Source of the DNA: Micromonospora luteifusca
Lineage (GTDB): Bacteria; Actinomycetota; Actinomycetes; Mycobacteriales; Micromonosporaceae
Assembly: GCF_016907275.1 (NCBI RefSeq)
Contig: NZ_JAFBBP010000001.1
Span: forward strand, 3,896,001-3,960,000
DNA: 64,000 bases
Direction of reading: 5' to 3'
Shown here: one piece after another, positions 24,627 through 32,662 of the stretch
How the letters are laid out: the number at the start of each line of letters is the position of its first letter
How positions within the stretch are numbered: the first letter of the stretch is position 1
The notes under the pieces: generated by a model
Told to the model about the DNA's origin: nothing
Seen by the model: only the letters and a program-made list of their open reading frames with translations
Databases searched by the model: none
Program-made: the position numbers and the translations under genes

Positions 24627-25277
24627 GTGAGCCTTTTCGGACCCCCGCGGGCACCGGGCTGGCCGGTGGAGTTGGCGGACGGCCCGGTGCTGCTGCGGCC
24701 CTATCGGCGCTCCGACGCCACAGCGTGGTCGGAGGTGCGGCGCGCCAATCGGGCCTGGCTCGCACCCTGGGAGTCGTCGCTGCCCGGCGGTTGGGACGAG
24801 CTGAACTCGCCGGCCGCGTTCCGCTGGGTGCACCGTGACCAGCGCCGCTCGGCCCGTGAGGGTGAGGGCATGCCGTTCGCGGTCTGCCTGCGCGAGGCCA
24901 ACCGGGATCGGCTGGTCGGGCACATCAACGTGGGCAGCATCGTGCGGCGGGCCCTCTGCTCCGGCTATGTCGGCTACTGGGTGGACGCCCGGGTCGCCGG
25001 CCAGGGGGTGATCCCGACGGCGCTCGCCCTCGCCGTGGACCACGCGTTCGGCCCGGGTGGCCTGCACCGGGTGGAGGTCAACATCCGTCCGGAGAACCGG
25101 CCGTCCCGGCGAGTGGTGGAGAAGTTGGGCTTCCGCGAGGAGGCGTACCACGTGCGCTACATGCACATCGACGGTGCGTGGCGGGACCACATTGGATACG
25201 CGATGACGAGCGAGGAGATCGCTGCCGAGGGTGGCCTGCTGGCCCGCTGGCATCGGGTACGCGCCGCCACCCGGTGA
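24627..25277 (+). CDS. GNAT-family (RimJ-like) N-acetyltransferase
   Basis: This 216-residue acetyltransferase has ribosomal-protein N-alpha-acetyltransferase-like blocks: GPVLLRPYRRSDATAWSEVR, VGHINVGSI, the acetyl-CoA loop VDARVAGQGVIPTAL and VNIRPENRPSRRVVEKLGFR. It probably acetylates a protein N-terminus; the target is unknown. GTG 24627 is 9 bases after GGGAG; GTG 24621 is too close to it. It is the third gene of the galU-glp-rimJ-glpR cluster. Confidence 0.9.
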   Translation: MSLFGPPRAPGWPVELADGPVLLRPYRRSDATAWSEVRRANRAWLAPWESSLPGGWDELNSPAAFRWVHRDQRRSAREGEGMPFAVCLREANRDRLVGHINVGSIVRRALCSGYVGYWVDARVAGQGVIPTALALAVDHAFGPGGLHRVEVNIRPENRPSRRVVEKLGFREEAYHVRYMHIDGAWRDHIGYAMTSEEIAAEGGLLARWHRVRAATR

Positions 25278-25460
25278 GCCGTCCCACGGACGGGATCGGC
25301 GCGGCGCGGTGGCATCCCGGTCGGTGCGCCGTAACCTCAAGTAACTGCAAGCTACGGCAAGCGCTCCCCGGCCGGACGATCCACGCACCCAGGCGCGATC
25401 GGTGGAAGATCCTGCGGTCAGGTGACGGTTGCTTCGAATTCGGTGACGGGAGGGGTGAGG

Positions 25461-26237
25461 GTGCCGACCTCGGTGCTCCTCGCCGTCCTCGCCGCCGCCG
25501 GCCTGCTCGCCCTGGCCCCGGCACTGGTTCGCCGGTACGACGCCACCGAGCGGCTGGTGGCGGAGCGGGCGCAGTCGACGGCGCGGGTGCTCCAGCGCCG
25601 CCGGCGGCGCCGCACTGTGCCGGGACGGCAGCCCGTCCACCCTCCGCGCGCGCTGATCGTCACCCTCAGCGAGGACGCGACTACAGGAGCGTTGACCGCC
25701 CCGGTCTCCGCACCCCCGGCCGGCCGCCGCTCCGGTCGACTGCGCGCCGTGCCACCCGCACCAAAGCGGTCCCGCCGTCGCCCGCCGCCCCGCCGACAGC
25801 ACACGCCCGCCGTGTACCGACGTCGCCGGGTGCTCGCCGCTCTGCTCCTGCTCAACGTCGTCGAGTTGATCGGCGTGCTGTTCGTCAGCCCCGGCTTCTG
25901 GATCGGCTTCTCGGTCACCTTCCTGCTCCTGGCCGCGTACGTCGTCCACCTGCGCGGTCAGGCCCTCGCCGGGCAGCGCCGCCGCCGCGCTCGCGCCCGC
26001 GAGGCGGCCTGGCTGGCCGCGCGGCAGGCCGAGGTGCGCCGGGAGCAGGCCCGCCGGGCCGCGGCCCGCCGAGAAGCGCAGCGCCGCCTGGCCGCCCAGC
26101 GCGAGGGGGTACGCCGAGCCGCGATGGGCCTGGACCGATCCGGCGACCTGCCGGCAGCGGTCAACGGCGGATCGGTGTCCTACCGACGGTCGGGCGGGCT
26201 GCGCGGGCGCCCCTACGAGGCCGGCCGAGGCGCCTGA
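25461..26237 (+). CDS. glpR: Divisome membrane protein SepX/GlpR homolog
   Basis: This 258-residue membrane protein has an N-terminal helix (SVLLAVLAAAGLLALAPALV), a basic Arg/Pro-rich linker, a pair of helices near 130-170 (VLAALLLLNVVELIGVLFV, FWIGFSVTFLLLAAYVV) and a long Arg/Ala-rich coiled region. Low identity is usual in this family; the layout and position downstream of glp and rimJ identify it as SepX of Streptomyces or GlpR of Corynebacterium, the receptor that recruits the gephyrin-like Glp to the septum. GTG 25461 follows GGGAGGGG. Symbol assignment rests on context more than sequence. Confidence 0.75.
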   Translation: MPTSVLLAVLAAAGLLALAPALVRRYDATERLVAERAQSTARVLQRRRRRRTVPGRQPVHPPRALIVTLSEDATTGALTAPVSAPPAGRRSGRLRAVPPAPKRSRRRPPPRRQHTPAVYRRRRVLAALLLLNVVELIGVLFVSPGFWIGFSVTFLLLAAYVVHLRGQALAGQRRRRARAREAAWLAARQAEVRREQARRAAARREAQRRLAAQREGVRRAAMGLDRSGDLPAAVNGGSVSYRRSGGLRGRPYEAGRGA

Positions 26238-26280
26238 CCGCCCGACAATGCTGCGACCCGCTGACCAGCGCACCTCCGAG

Positions 26281-26344
26281 CCCGGCGGGTCGCAGGGTTG
26301 GCGTGCTCCGTGCCCGGCGGGTGGCGGGTTGGCGTGCTCCGTGC
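26281..26344. repeat. Tandem duplication of a ~32-base unit
   Basis: Two adjacent units begin CCCGGCGGGT and end GGCGTGCTCCGTGC, differing only by a short indel and substitutions in the middle. They lie just after the glpR gene. Confidence 0.75.
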
Positions 26345-26380
26345 GCGGCCGGTAGCGCGCCGTGCGTGTGTGCGCGGCGG

Positions 26381-26461
26381 GTTGATCGACTCCATGTCGC
26401 CGATGTGGGGGTTTCCCGATGGATGGATGCCGCCCATGTCGGCGTAATGGAGTCGATCAAC
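26381..26461. repeat. Imperfect 23-bp inverted repeat element
   Basis: The outer arms (26381-26403 and 26439-26461) pair at 21 of 23 positions around a 35-base spacer. Each arm carries TTGATCGACTCCAT. The size and structure resemble a small dispersed intergenic repeat rather than a terminator. Its copy number elsewhere in the genome cannot be seen here. Confidence 0.65.
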
Positions 26462-26681
26462 GCCAGGCGCGGGCGACGGGCAGGTTGATCAACTCGGGTT
26501 CGTGGAAGGTGGGGTCGCGTGGCGTCCGGGATGCCCTGATTTTCGGCAACCTGAGTGGATCTTTGGGCGGGCTTCGGTGGCGCGTCGGGGGCGGATTCGC
26601 GGTGGGGGCCAGCGACCTGTTAGCCTTGCTGCCGGCCCGCCCGGTGTAAGCCGGGTGGGACCGAAGCCGGTTCGCCGGCGG

Positions 26682-26755
26682 GGGGCTGTGGCGCAGACTG
26701 GTAGCGCACCTCGTTCGCATCGAGGGGGTCAGGGGTTCAAATCCCCTCAGCTCCA
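26682..26755 (+). tRNA. tRNA-Ala (anticodon CGC)
   Basis: The 74-nt cloverleaf has the acceptor GGGGCTG paired with CAGCTCC, including the G3-U70 wobble that identifies alanine tRNA. The anticodon stem is CCTCG/CGAGG with loop TTCGCAT (anticodon CGC, codon GCG). The T arm contains GGTTCAAATCC and the discriminator base is A. The 3' CCA is not encoded. A strong hairpin terminator follows 9 bases later. Confidence 0.95.
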
Positions 26756-26763
26756 CCCCAGAG

Positions 26764-26798
26764 AAAAGGCCGTTTCCGCGCGTCGGAAACGGCCTTTT
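26764..26798. terminator. Bidirectional terminator after tRNA-Ala
   Basis: A perfect 15-bp stem (26764-26778 with 26784-26798, 5-base loop) starts AAAAGG and ends CCTTTT, so both strands have a short U run. It separates the rightward tRNA from the leftward gene ending at 26842. Confidence 0.88.
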
Positions 26799-26841
26799 CG
26801 GTGTTGGTGGGCACCAAGCCGACCCACCCTGGGACGGGTCG

Positions 26842-27678
26842 TCAGCTCCACTTCAGGCTGGCGAGTTCCGTGCGGAACTGCGTCAGGCTGAATTTCTCGC
26901 CCTCGGAGGGCGTCAGCTGCAGCGAGTACGCCAGGTCCCCGACCTCCCACCGCACCTGCCAGGATGCTCCCGGGCTCCCCGTGATGGCGCCCCGGTGTGA
27001 GCCGATGGACATGGTGCCCGCAGGCGCGCGGCCATCGCCTCCCCCGACCGTGCGGCCCGCGACCGCGAGCAGCGTGGAGCCGTTCGGGCCGTTGTAGCCC
27101 TGGCAGAAGCCCTCATTGCAGTGACTCGAATACGGACTCCACCGCTTGTCGGAGGCCAGGTCTGGCAGCTCGCGTTCGGAGAAGGTCGGCGGTGACAGCG
27201 CACTGGCGGCATCGCGGAGCACCCGAGTGCCGAGGGGCTTCTGCAACGACACGACGAGGGGAACCCGCAGGCCGCTGGTCGAGCAGTCGGTGGCGGTCAC
27301 TACTCGACCGCTCACCGCGACGACCACCTGAGCGTCGGTCTGCTCGGTGATCGTGGCCTGCGGTTGCAGGAGTTCCTTGCAGGTCGTGTCGCCGGGGGTG
27401 GCGTACACGGTGATGGTCCTGTCGTCGCGGCCGACCATCGCGGCGTTCCAGCCCATGGCCGGCTCCGCGGGCGGCTCCGCGGGCGCGGCTGTGGTCGCGG
27501 CCGTGGTCGCGGTGACGCCTTGAGCCGTGGCCTGGTCGGGCTCCCGGCGGCTGACAACGATGCCGCCGACGAGCGCGAGGGCGATGGCGACCCCTACCGC
27601 CGTGGTACGAATCCGTCGGCGGCGGTCGGCGTGATCATCGCTGCCCAGGCCCGTGTCGAGCAGGTCGTCGGTCTGCAC
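26842..27678 (-). CDS. Membrane-anchored protein of unknown function
   Basis: This 278-residue protein has a short acidic cytoplasmic start, RRRRIR, one membrane helix (about 25-43, TAVGVAIALALVGGIVVS), an Ala/Thr/Pro-rich spacer and an extracytoplasmic domain. That domain has four cysteines (DTTCKELL, TDCSTSG, SHCNEGFCQGYNG), probably two disulfides. I do not recognise a domain. GTG 27678 follows GGGAGG with a 10-base gap. It sits in a row of leftward, probably lineage-specific genes. Confidence 0.65.
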   Translation of the reverse strand: MQTDDLLDTGLGSDDHADRRRRIRTTAVGVAIALALVGGIVVSRREPDQATAQGVTATTAATTAAPAEPPAEPAMGWNAAMVGRDDRTITVYATPGDTTCKELLQPQATITEQTDAQVVVAVSGRVVTATDCSTSGLRVPLVVSLQKPLGTRVLRDAASALSPPTFSERELPDLASDKRWSPYSSHCNEGFCQGYNGPNGSTLLAVAGRTVGGGDGRAPAGTMSIGSHRGAITGSPGASWQVRWEVGDLAYSLQLTPSEGEKFSLTQFRTELASLKWS

Positions 27679-27806
27679 AGCTGCCTTACCTCCCGGTGGA
27701 ACAGGCGGACACGGATCGTACGTGAGTGTCCGGTGCCCCCGAGGCCCCTCGAAGCCGACCTGTGTCGGTCACTCCCACAAGTTCAGCGGCCACTGCTGCG
27801 GAACAC

Positions 27807-28580
27807 CTAGGCGAATCGTTCGGTCGTCACGGGTATCAAGCCGTGCTGTCGCAGGACGGTCGTCAAATCGGACAGGATCGCGCCCACCGCGTCGGTGGTG
27901 GCAGTGCTCAACAGGACTGTCACGTCGAGACACCAGGCGAGTGTGTGGCCAACCCGTCGTAGATCCCAGGCGAACTCGTCGCCGTCCTTCTCGAGGTGCC
28001 CGCTCGCGGCTGATGCGCTCGTGCCGCCGGCCGGCGGCCGCCAGACCACCCGGAGGCTCGTCACCTGTTCCGCGCGGAGTTCCTTTGCGAAGAGGACGCG
28101 GTACACGCGCCGTTCGTGGAAGCCGGCCGGTGGTTGCTCGGGGCCGAGCCGCAGCGGCGGTGCGTTCGCGATCGATTGGTGGTCGAGGAAGTACGTCCGC
28201 AGCACCGTGTCGTCGGGCAGTTGCCCGCCTCCGAGCGTGCGGTAGACGCTCTCGGCCTCGCGGCGGGAGGTGGGCACCACCCTTGCCAGCATCTCCGGAT
28301 CGGTACGGATGGCGCGACTGAGCGAGGCAGAACTCCACCAGCCAGATTCCGACGTCCAGCCCGCGTTGTCCAAGCCCGTCGTGGAGTGGTCGTGCTGCCG
28401 GGTGAATTCTTCGACGAGAATCCCCTCCACCGCAGTGGTGGGGTCACGGTCGTCGTGCCGAGGCAGGACCAGGTAGTAGTCCAGGGAGGACGATCGCTGG
28501 ATCGTCTCGACGCCTGACGCGCCAGGCGCGACGCGCAGGGGGTTGGCAACCATCGGCGACATCCTCGGTCGTGCTCCCAT
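27807..28580 (-). CDS. Hypothetical protein
   Basis: This 257-residue soluble protein has no signal peptide or membrane helix and I recognise no domain. Notable stretches are SLDYYLVLPRHDDRDPTTA near the N-terminus, GGGQLPDDTVLRTYFLDHQS and ERRVYRVLFAKELRAEQVTS. The start is uncertain: ATGs at 28580, 28562 and 28553 are all in frame and a GAGG is best placed for the last. It sits in a row of leftward genes of unknown role. Confidence 0.55.
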   Translation of the reverse strand: MGARPRMSPMVANPLRVAPGASGVETIQRSSSLDYYLVLPRHDDRDPTTAVEGILVEEFTRQHDHSTTGLDNAGWTSESGWWSSASLSRAIRTDPEMLARVVPTSRREAESVYRTLGGGQLPDDTVLRTYFLDHQSIANAPPLRLGPEQPPAGFHERRVYRVLFAKELRAEQVTSLRVVWRPPAGGTSASAASGHLEKDGDEFAWDLRRVGHTLAWCLDVTVLLSTATTDAVGAILSDLTTVLRQHGLIPVTTERFA

Positions 28581-28609
28581 CGCGGACCCGGCAACCGTAG
28601 CGGTTCGCG

Positions 28610-28643
28610 GCCGGGCGGCCGAACGTGTGTCCGGCCGCCCGGC
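28610..28643 (-). terminator. Hairpin terminator after the secreted-protein gene
   Basis: A perfect 12-bp GC-rich stem (28610-28621 with 28632-28643) has a 10-base loop. It starts 10 bases beyond the stop of the leftward secreted-protein gene. Confidence 0.7.
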
Positions 28644-28652
28644 TTCAACGCC

Positions 28653-29540
28653 TCAGGACCTGGTCAGCGTCACGATCGAAGTGTCGCTGACGGTGACGTA
28701 CTCGCCGTACTCGGCGTCGTAGCCGCTGGCCCGAGTGATGGCCTCGGCCTTGCCCTTGCCGAACGGCGTCGTGCCGGTCGGGACGGCGGTTGCCGTCCAC
28801 TGCGTCGCGCTGCCCGGCGTGCAGTTCACCTGCGTCGCGAAGTTGCCGCGGACCAGCACCTTCCTGACGATCTGGGTGACCGCACCCTCCAGCGACACGG
28901 AGGTGGGCTGGTTGCAGGTCACCGTGCCGTGCAGGACCGCGTTGCCGTTGATCCGGTTGGCGATGCCGTCGGTCGCCACGGCGAGTTCGAGGTCCAGCGG
29001 CTCCGGCGGTGCCGGGTTGGAGATGTGCACCTCGCCGCGCGCGGCGGCCTCCCAGCCCTCACAGTGCTGCTCGAAGGTGGCGTCGAAGGTCTGTACGTAG
29101 CCGTTGGGGCCGAACACCGCGTTGATGACGGTGAAGGTGCCGGTCAGCTCGTTGCAGCCCCGCCCGTTGCCGGACAGGTCAAGCCCGGGACCAGCGCCGT
29201 TGAACGGGTACCGGGTCGCACCCTTGTAGGTGCCCGGAGCCAACGCCGCGCTGCCCGGGGCGTCGAAGTCCACCGACCACCAGTCGCCGTTGTAGCCGCT
29301 GATGCTGACCGACACGTAGCTGTTGTCGGCCGAGCCGTTCGTCGTGAGTTGGTCGCCGTTCTCGGTGGAGTAGGAGTATGAGTCTCCACCGGTGATGTAG
29401 TCGCCGGGGTCGCCGCTGAAGGAGACCGAACCGGACTCCACGGTCTGCGCCTGGGCGGGTGCGGCAACGGCCAACCCACCCAGCACTCCAGTGATCGACA
29501 GGGCGGCCGCGAGGGCCGCCTTACGCCAGGTTCCTTGCAT
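28653..29540 (-). CDS. Secreted protein of unknown function
   Basis: The protein has 295 residues. The first ~30 form a Sec signal peptide (MQGTWRKAALAAALSITGVL, then AVAAPAQAQT with AxA cleavage before QTVES). The mature part is Gly/Ser/Asn-rich and beta-like (SVSFSGDPGDYITGG, YSTENGDQLT), with cysteines in GRGCNELTG, EQHCEGWE, VTCNQPTS and NCTPGS that could form two disulfides. No catalytic motif is recognised. The start at 29540 has AGAGGAA upstream; a longer frame exists but would bury the signal peptide. Confidence 0.75.
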   Translation of the reverse strand: MQGTWRKAALAAALSITGVLGGLAVAAPAQAQTVESGSVSFSGDPGDYITGGDSYSYSTENGDQLTTNGSADNSYVSVSISGYNGDWWSVDFDAPGSAALAPGTYKGATRYPFNGAGPGLDLSGNGRGCNELTGTFTVINAVFGPNGYVQTFDATFEQHCEGWEAAARGEVHISNPAPPEPLDLELAVATDGIANRINGNAVLHGTVTCNQPTSVSLEGAVTQIVRKVLVRGNFATQVNCTPGSATQWTATAVPTGTTPFGKGKAEAITRASGYDAEYGEYVTVSDTSIVTLTRS

Positions 29541-29757
29541 CCCGTTCCTCTCTCGGAGACGAGACAGCCGCGGGCGTTCGCCCGATAGTTGCTGTCGGCC
29601 AATTACCGCACGGATCGAAAGCTCTGGCAGTCCGGAGCGACACAAAGTACAAAGTGGATAGACCGCCGGCAATGGCCGCTCTGGTCGTCAGAGGCGGGCG
29701 AGACGCGGGGAAACGCCTCGGGCGGCTAGCATCCGGATCCCGACCTGAGGAGCCCAG

Positions 29758-30843
29758 ATGACAACGACGGCCCAGACCCGGTTCGGCATCGTCGGCAGTG
29801 GCTGGCGGGGAGAGTTCTTCCTACGCCTGGCCCGGCTTCTGCCGGAGCGGTTCCGAGTGACGGGGGTGGTGACGCGTACCGAATCGCGGGGTGGCGCGGT
29901 GGCGGCCGAATGGGGCGTGCCGACCTTCCACACGACGGCCGAACTGCTCGCTCACGAGCGACCGGACTTCGTCATCGTGTCGGTGCCCTGGCCCGTGACC
30001 CCCGACGTGACCCGCGAGTTGGTCGCGGCTGGCGTACCGGTGCTCGCCGAGACGCCACCCGCCCCGGACCTGGCAGGGCTGCGCTCGCTCTGGGCCGACG
30101 TCGGGGGCAGCGGTCTGGTGCAGGTCGCCGAGCAGTACCTGCTGATGCCGGGGCACGCGGCCCGTCTGGCGCTGGTCCGCGCCGGGGTGCTCGGCGAGCC
30201 GACCTCGGTCCAGATCTCCTCGACGCACCTCTACCACGCGGTCTCGCTGATCCGTGGTCTGCTCGGCGTCGGGTTCGACGCCGCAGAGGTGAACGCGCGG
30301 GCCTTCGTCGCGCCGCTGGCCAACCCGCTGTCACCCGCCGGTTGGAGTGGCGACAGCACCCCGCAGCAGCTCACCACCACCCTCGCGACCATCGATTTCG
30401 GCGGGCGGATGGGGTTGTACGACTTCACCGACAACCAGTGGTGGAATCCGCTGCGCGCCCGCCGGTTGGTGGTGCGGGGTTCGCTCGGTGAGTTGGTCGA
30501 CGATCGGGTCGTCCGACTGGTCGACCCGACCACACCGGTGGAGTCGTCCCTGGCGCGACGGCAGACCGGTCACGACCTGAACCTGGAAGGGCTCGACCTG
30601 AAGCACATCAGCTTCGACGGCGACGTCGTCTATCGCAATCCCTTCATCGGCAGCGGAATGTCCGATGACGACATCGCGGTGGCCGACATCGTCGTCCGCA
30701 CGGGTGCGTGGGCGCGGGAGGAGGGCCCGGCGCCGTATCCCCTCGCCGAGGCCAGCCAGGACCACCTGATCAGCCTCGCCATCGAAGAGTCGGTACGCAC
30801 CGGTCGCCCGGTCGTCTCCGTCACGCCCCCGTGGGCACGGTAG
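29758..30843 (+). CDS. Gfo/Idh/MocA-family oxidoreductase
   Basis: This 361-residue NAD(P)-dependent dehydrogenase of sugar or inositol type has a Rossmann N-terminus RFGIVGSGWRGEFFLRLARL, then VIVSVPWPVTPDVTRELVAAG and the family E-K/P-like segment VLAETPPAPDL, where the usual Lys of EKP is replaced. The C-terminal half holds the substrate domain. The missing catalytic-type lysine is odd and may mean altered or lost activity. TAGCAT at 29727 and GAGGAG before the ATG give a good promoter and ribosome site. Substrate unknown. Confidence 0.82.
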   Translation: MTTTAQTRFGIVGSGWRGEFFLRLARLLPERFRVTGVVTRTESRGGAVAAEWGVPTFHTTAELLAHERPDFVIVSVPWPVTPDVTRELVAAGVPVLAETPPAPDLAGLRSLWADVGGSGLVQVAEQYLLMPGHAARLALVRAGVLGEPTSVQISSTHLYHAVSLIRGLLGVGFDAAEVNARAFVAPLANPLSPAGWSGDSTPQQLTTTLATIDFGGRMGLYDFTDNQWWNPLRARRLVVRGSLGELVDDRVVRLVDPTTPVESSLARRQTGHDLNLEGLDLKHISFDGDVVYRNPFIGSGMSDDDIAVADIVVRTGAWAREEGPAPYPLAEASQDHLISLAIEESVRTGRPVVSVTPPWAR

Positions 30844-30962
30844 CCCCACGGGATCCCGCTTCTGTCGCCTCCCCGACACACCGCAACCCCGCAGCCTCTT
30901 CAGGTGTGACACCGGTATCAACCAACACCCGGGAGCACCCGGGCGCACACGGGGAGAAGAAG

Positions 30963-31979
30963 ATGACGCACACCGCTCGACGCAGGATGCTCGCGGGCAC
31001 CGCCGCCGCCGGACTGCTGGCCACCTCTCTCGGCGTCGCCGTCGCCGCACCGGCGACCGCCGCGACCGGCAGGCCGGCCCTCGGGGCCTGCACGATCAGC
31101 ACCCTGCCGTACCCGACTGACACCTACCGCGCCGACGCGAACGCCATCGACCCGACGGGCCGCTTCGTCGCCGGCACCGCGCTGCGGATCGAGGAGACCG
31201 GCAACCAGTACCTGCTGCTGTTCTGGGACCGGGACCGGCTCACCGAGGTCGAGGCACCGAGCATGGCGACCCCGGCCGACATCAACGAAGACGGCGTCGT
31301 GATCGGCAACGGCTGGTCCGAGAGCGGCGACGGCCAGCCGTGGCGGTACCGCGACGGTCAGGTCGAGCTACTGCCGGTGGTGCCGTCCTCCACCGGTATC
31401 GACGTCACCGCCATCAACAAGGCCGGCGACATCGTCGGCTCCGGCACGGACGTGGACACCAACGAGTTCTTCGTGGTGCGCTGGCCGGCCGCCCGGCCGG
31501 GCACGGTCGAGGTGCTCGACGTCCCGGCCAACGCCACGCCGAGCGGGATCACGGATAACGGGACCATCGTCGGTATGGCCGGGGACTTCGGATCCTGGAC
31601 CGGCTGGATCCGTCGGCCGAATGGCCGGATCAAGCCACTCACCGTACCGGGCACTCAGTCGACCGTCGTCAACGCGGCGGCGGGGCACTGGGCGATCGGC
31701 AACGTCACCCCCGGCGATGGCAACGCGGTCAAGGTGCGGTGGGATCTTCGGAACGGGTCGTACACGCCGCTCGACCAGCGGTTGAGTGTGCTGGACGATG
31801 TCAACGCCAAGGGTGTCGTCGTGGGCGGCGACCGGGTCGCGCGCGGTGCCAACTCCCGGGAGTTGCCGGGCGGCGGCGACCGGGTGGGCCTCGGCGGCCG
31901 GAGCATCTCCGACACGGGCGCCATCGTCGGTTTCCGCAATGCCGACCGTCTCACCCCGGTGCGCTGGACGGGCTGCTGA
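30963..31979 (+). CDS. Secreted HAF-repeat-like propeller protein
   Basis: The protein has 338 residues with a signal peptide of about 34 residues (MTHTARRRMLAGTAAAGLLA, cleavage near ATAATG). The mature part is built of repeats of the type DINEDGVVIGNGW, AINKAGDIVGSGT, GITDNGTIVGMAG, DVNAKGVVVGGD and SISDTGAIVGF, which match the HAF-type extracellular repeat and predict a beta-propeller. The function is unknown. GGGGAG lies before the ATG. A 40-base perfect palindrome follows the gene. Confidence 0.8.
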   Translation: MTHTARRRMLAGTAAAGLLATSLGVAVAAPATAATGRPALGACTISTLPYPTDTYRADANAIDPTGRFVAGTALRIEETGNQYLLLFWDRDRLTEVEAPSMATPADINEDGVVIGNGWSESGDGQPWRYRDGQVELLPVVPSSTGIDVTAINKAGDIVGSGTDVDTNEFFVVRWPAARPGTVEVLDVPANATPSGITDNGTIVGMAGDFGSWTGWIRRPNGRIKPLTVPGTQSTVVNAAAGHWAIGNVTPGDGNAVKVRWDLRNGSYTPLDQRLSVLDDVNAKGVVVGGDRVARGANSRELPGGGDRVGLGGRSISDTGAIVGFRNADRLTPVRWTGC

Positions 31980-32011
31980 CCGTAGACCCGTGCGGGTGAG
32001 GACGGGCATCT

Positions 32012-32051
32012 GAGTAAAGGGCGAGCACCGTACGGTGCTCGCCCTTTACTC
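32012..32051. terminator. Perfect 40-base palindrome, probable bidirectional terminator
   Basis: Twenty bases on each side are exact inverted copies with no spacer (centre between 32031 and 32032). The ends GAGTAAAGGG / CCCTTTACTC provide a short U run on either strand. It lies 33 bases after the HAF-type gene and 46 bases from the stop of the convergent gene. Confidence 0.8.
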
Positions 32052-32097
32052 CCACTGACGGGGCCGGCTCGGGGGAGCCGGGCCCGTCATCCCGGTA

Positions 32098-32457
32098 TCA
32101 CGGCTTCCCGGTGCCGGTCGCGTTGGAATTGGTGCCGTCGACCCGGTTGGCGCCGATGACGAGCGCCACGATGCCGCCCGCGCAGCAGAGCAGGGTGAGC
32201 ACGGCCGCGGTGACCGCGACGACCACGGCGGTCTTCTTGGAGGCGTTCGTCCGCGCCGGTGGCGGTGCGATGAGCGGATAGCCGGGCACGCGAGCCACCT
32301 GGTATCCGCCGCCAGCGCCCGGGTGCCCACCGTCGGCAACCGGGTACGCGGCGCCCGAGAACGGCGGCTGCGGTGTCGCCGCGAATGGACGGGTCGACGG
32401 CTCCGGGTGGGACAGCTGGCGGTATTGCGGCCCGACGGGGGGCTGGGGGTGGGTCAC
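32098..32457 (-). CDS. Proline-rich single-pass membrane protein
   Basis: This 119-residue protein has about 75 Pro/Gly/Ala-rich residues and then KKTAVVVAVTAAVLTLLCCA as a membrane helix, ending in a short polar tail. The layout resembles many small actinobacterial membrane proteins of unknown role. GTG 32457 is the start. It converges with the HAF-type gene. Confidence 0.65.
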   Translation of the reverse strand: MTHPQPPVGPQYRQLSHPEPSTRPFAATPQPPFSGAAYPVADGGHPGAGGGYQVARVPGYPLIAPPPARTNASKKTAVVVAVTAAVLTLLCCAGGIVALVIGANRVDGTNSNATGTGKP

Positions 32458-32662
32458 CGTACTCCTTGACGCCTCGGTACGTGCGGTTCGGGAACCCGTC
32501 CGACGCTACCGTGCGTGGCCGATCGCCCGATCGCCGCGCCGGATCGCATCCCACCGATGGCGATGCTGCGCCGGTCCGGCCAGCCTGGACGCTGATCGGC
32601 CGGGCACCGGCTGCCACAGTGGATGGGGTGGCCTACCCATCGCTCTGGGTGATCGCGGAGGG

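Larger units (their letters stand above)
26238..26681. other. Gene-free region with tandem and inverted repeats before tRNA-Ala
   Basis: No coding sequence is convincing in these 444 bases. They hold a tandem duplication of about 32 bases (26281-26344), a 23-base near-perfect inverted repeat (26381-26403 with 26439-26461) and a third related TTGATCAACTC element near 26484. A CCGGTTCGCCGG hairpin lies just before the tRNA. The tRNA promoter presumably lies near TTAGCCTT at about 26619. Confidence 0.6.

Noticed and set aside
23100..26273. A long open frame (over 1,000 codons) on the minus strand, antisense to galU, glp, rimJ and glpR
   Set aside because: Its composition (His/Gly/Arg/Pro/Val-rich, no domains) is that of a GC-biased antisense frame, and the four plus-strand genes have clear families.
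27807..29540. Toxin-antitoxin or polymorphic-toxin interpretation of the unknown leftward genes
   Set aside because: No toxin domain, immunity-size partner or delivery signal could be recognised; only the secreted protein has a signal peptide.
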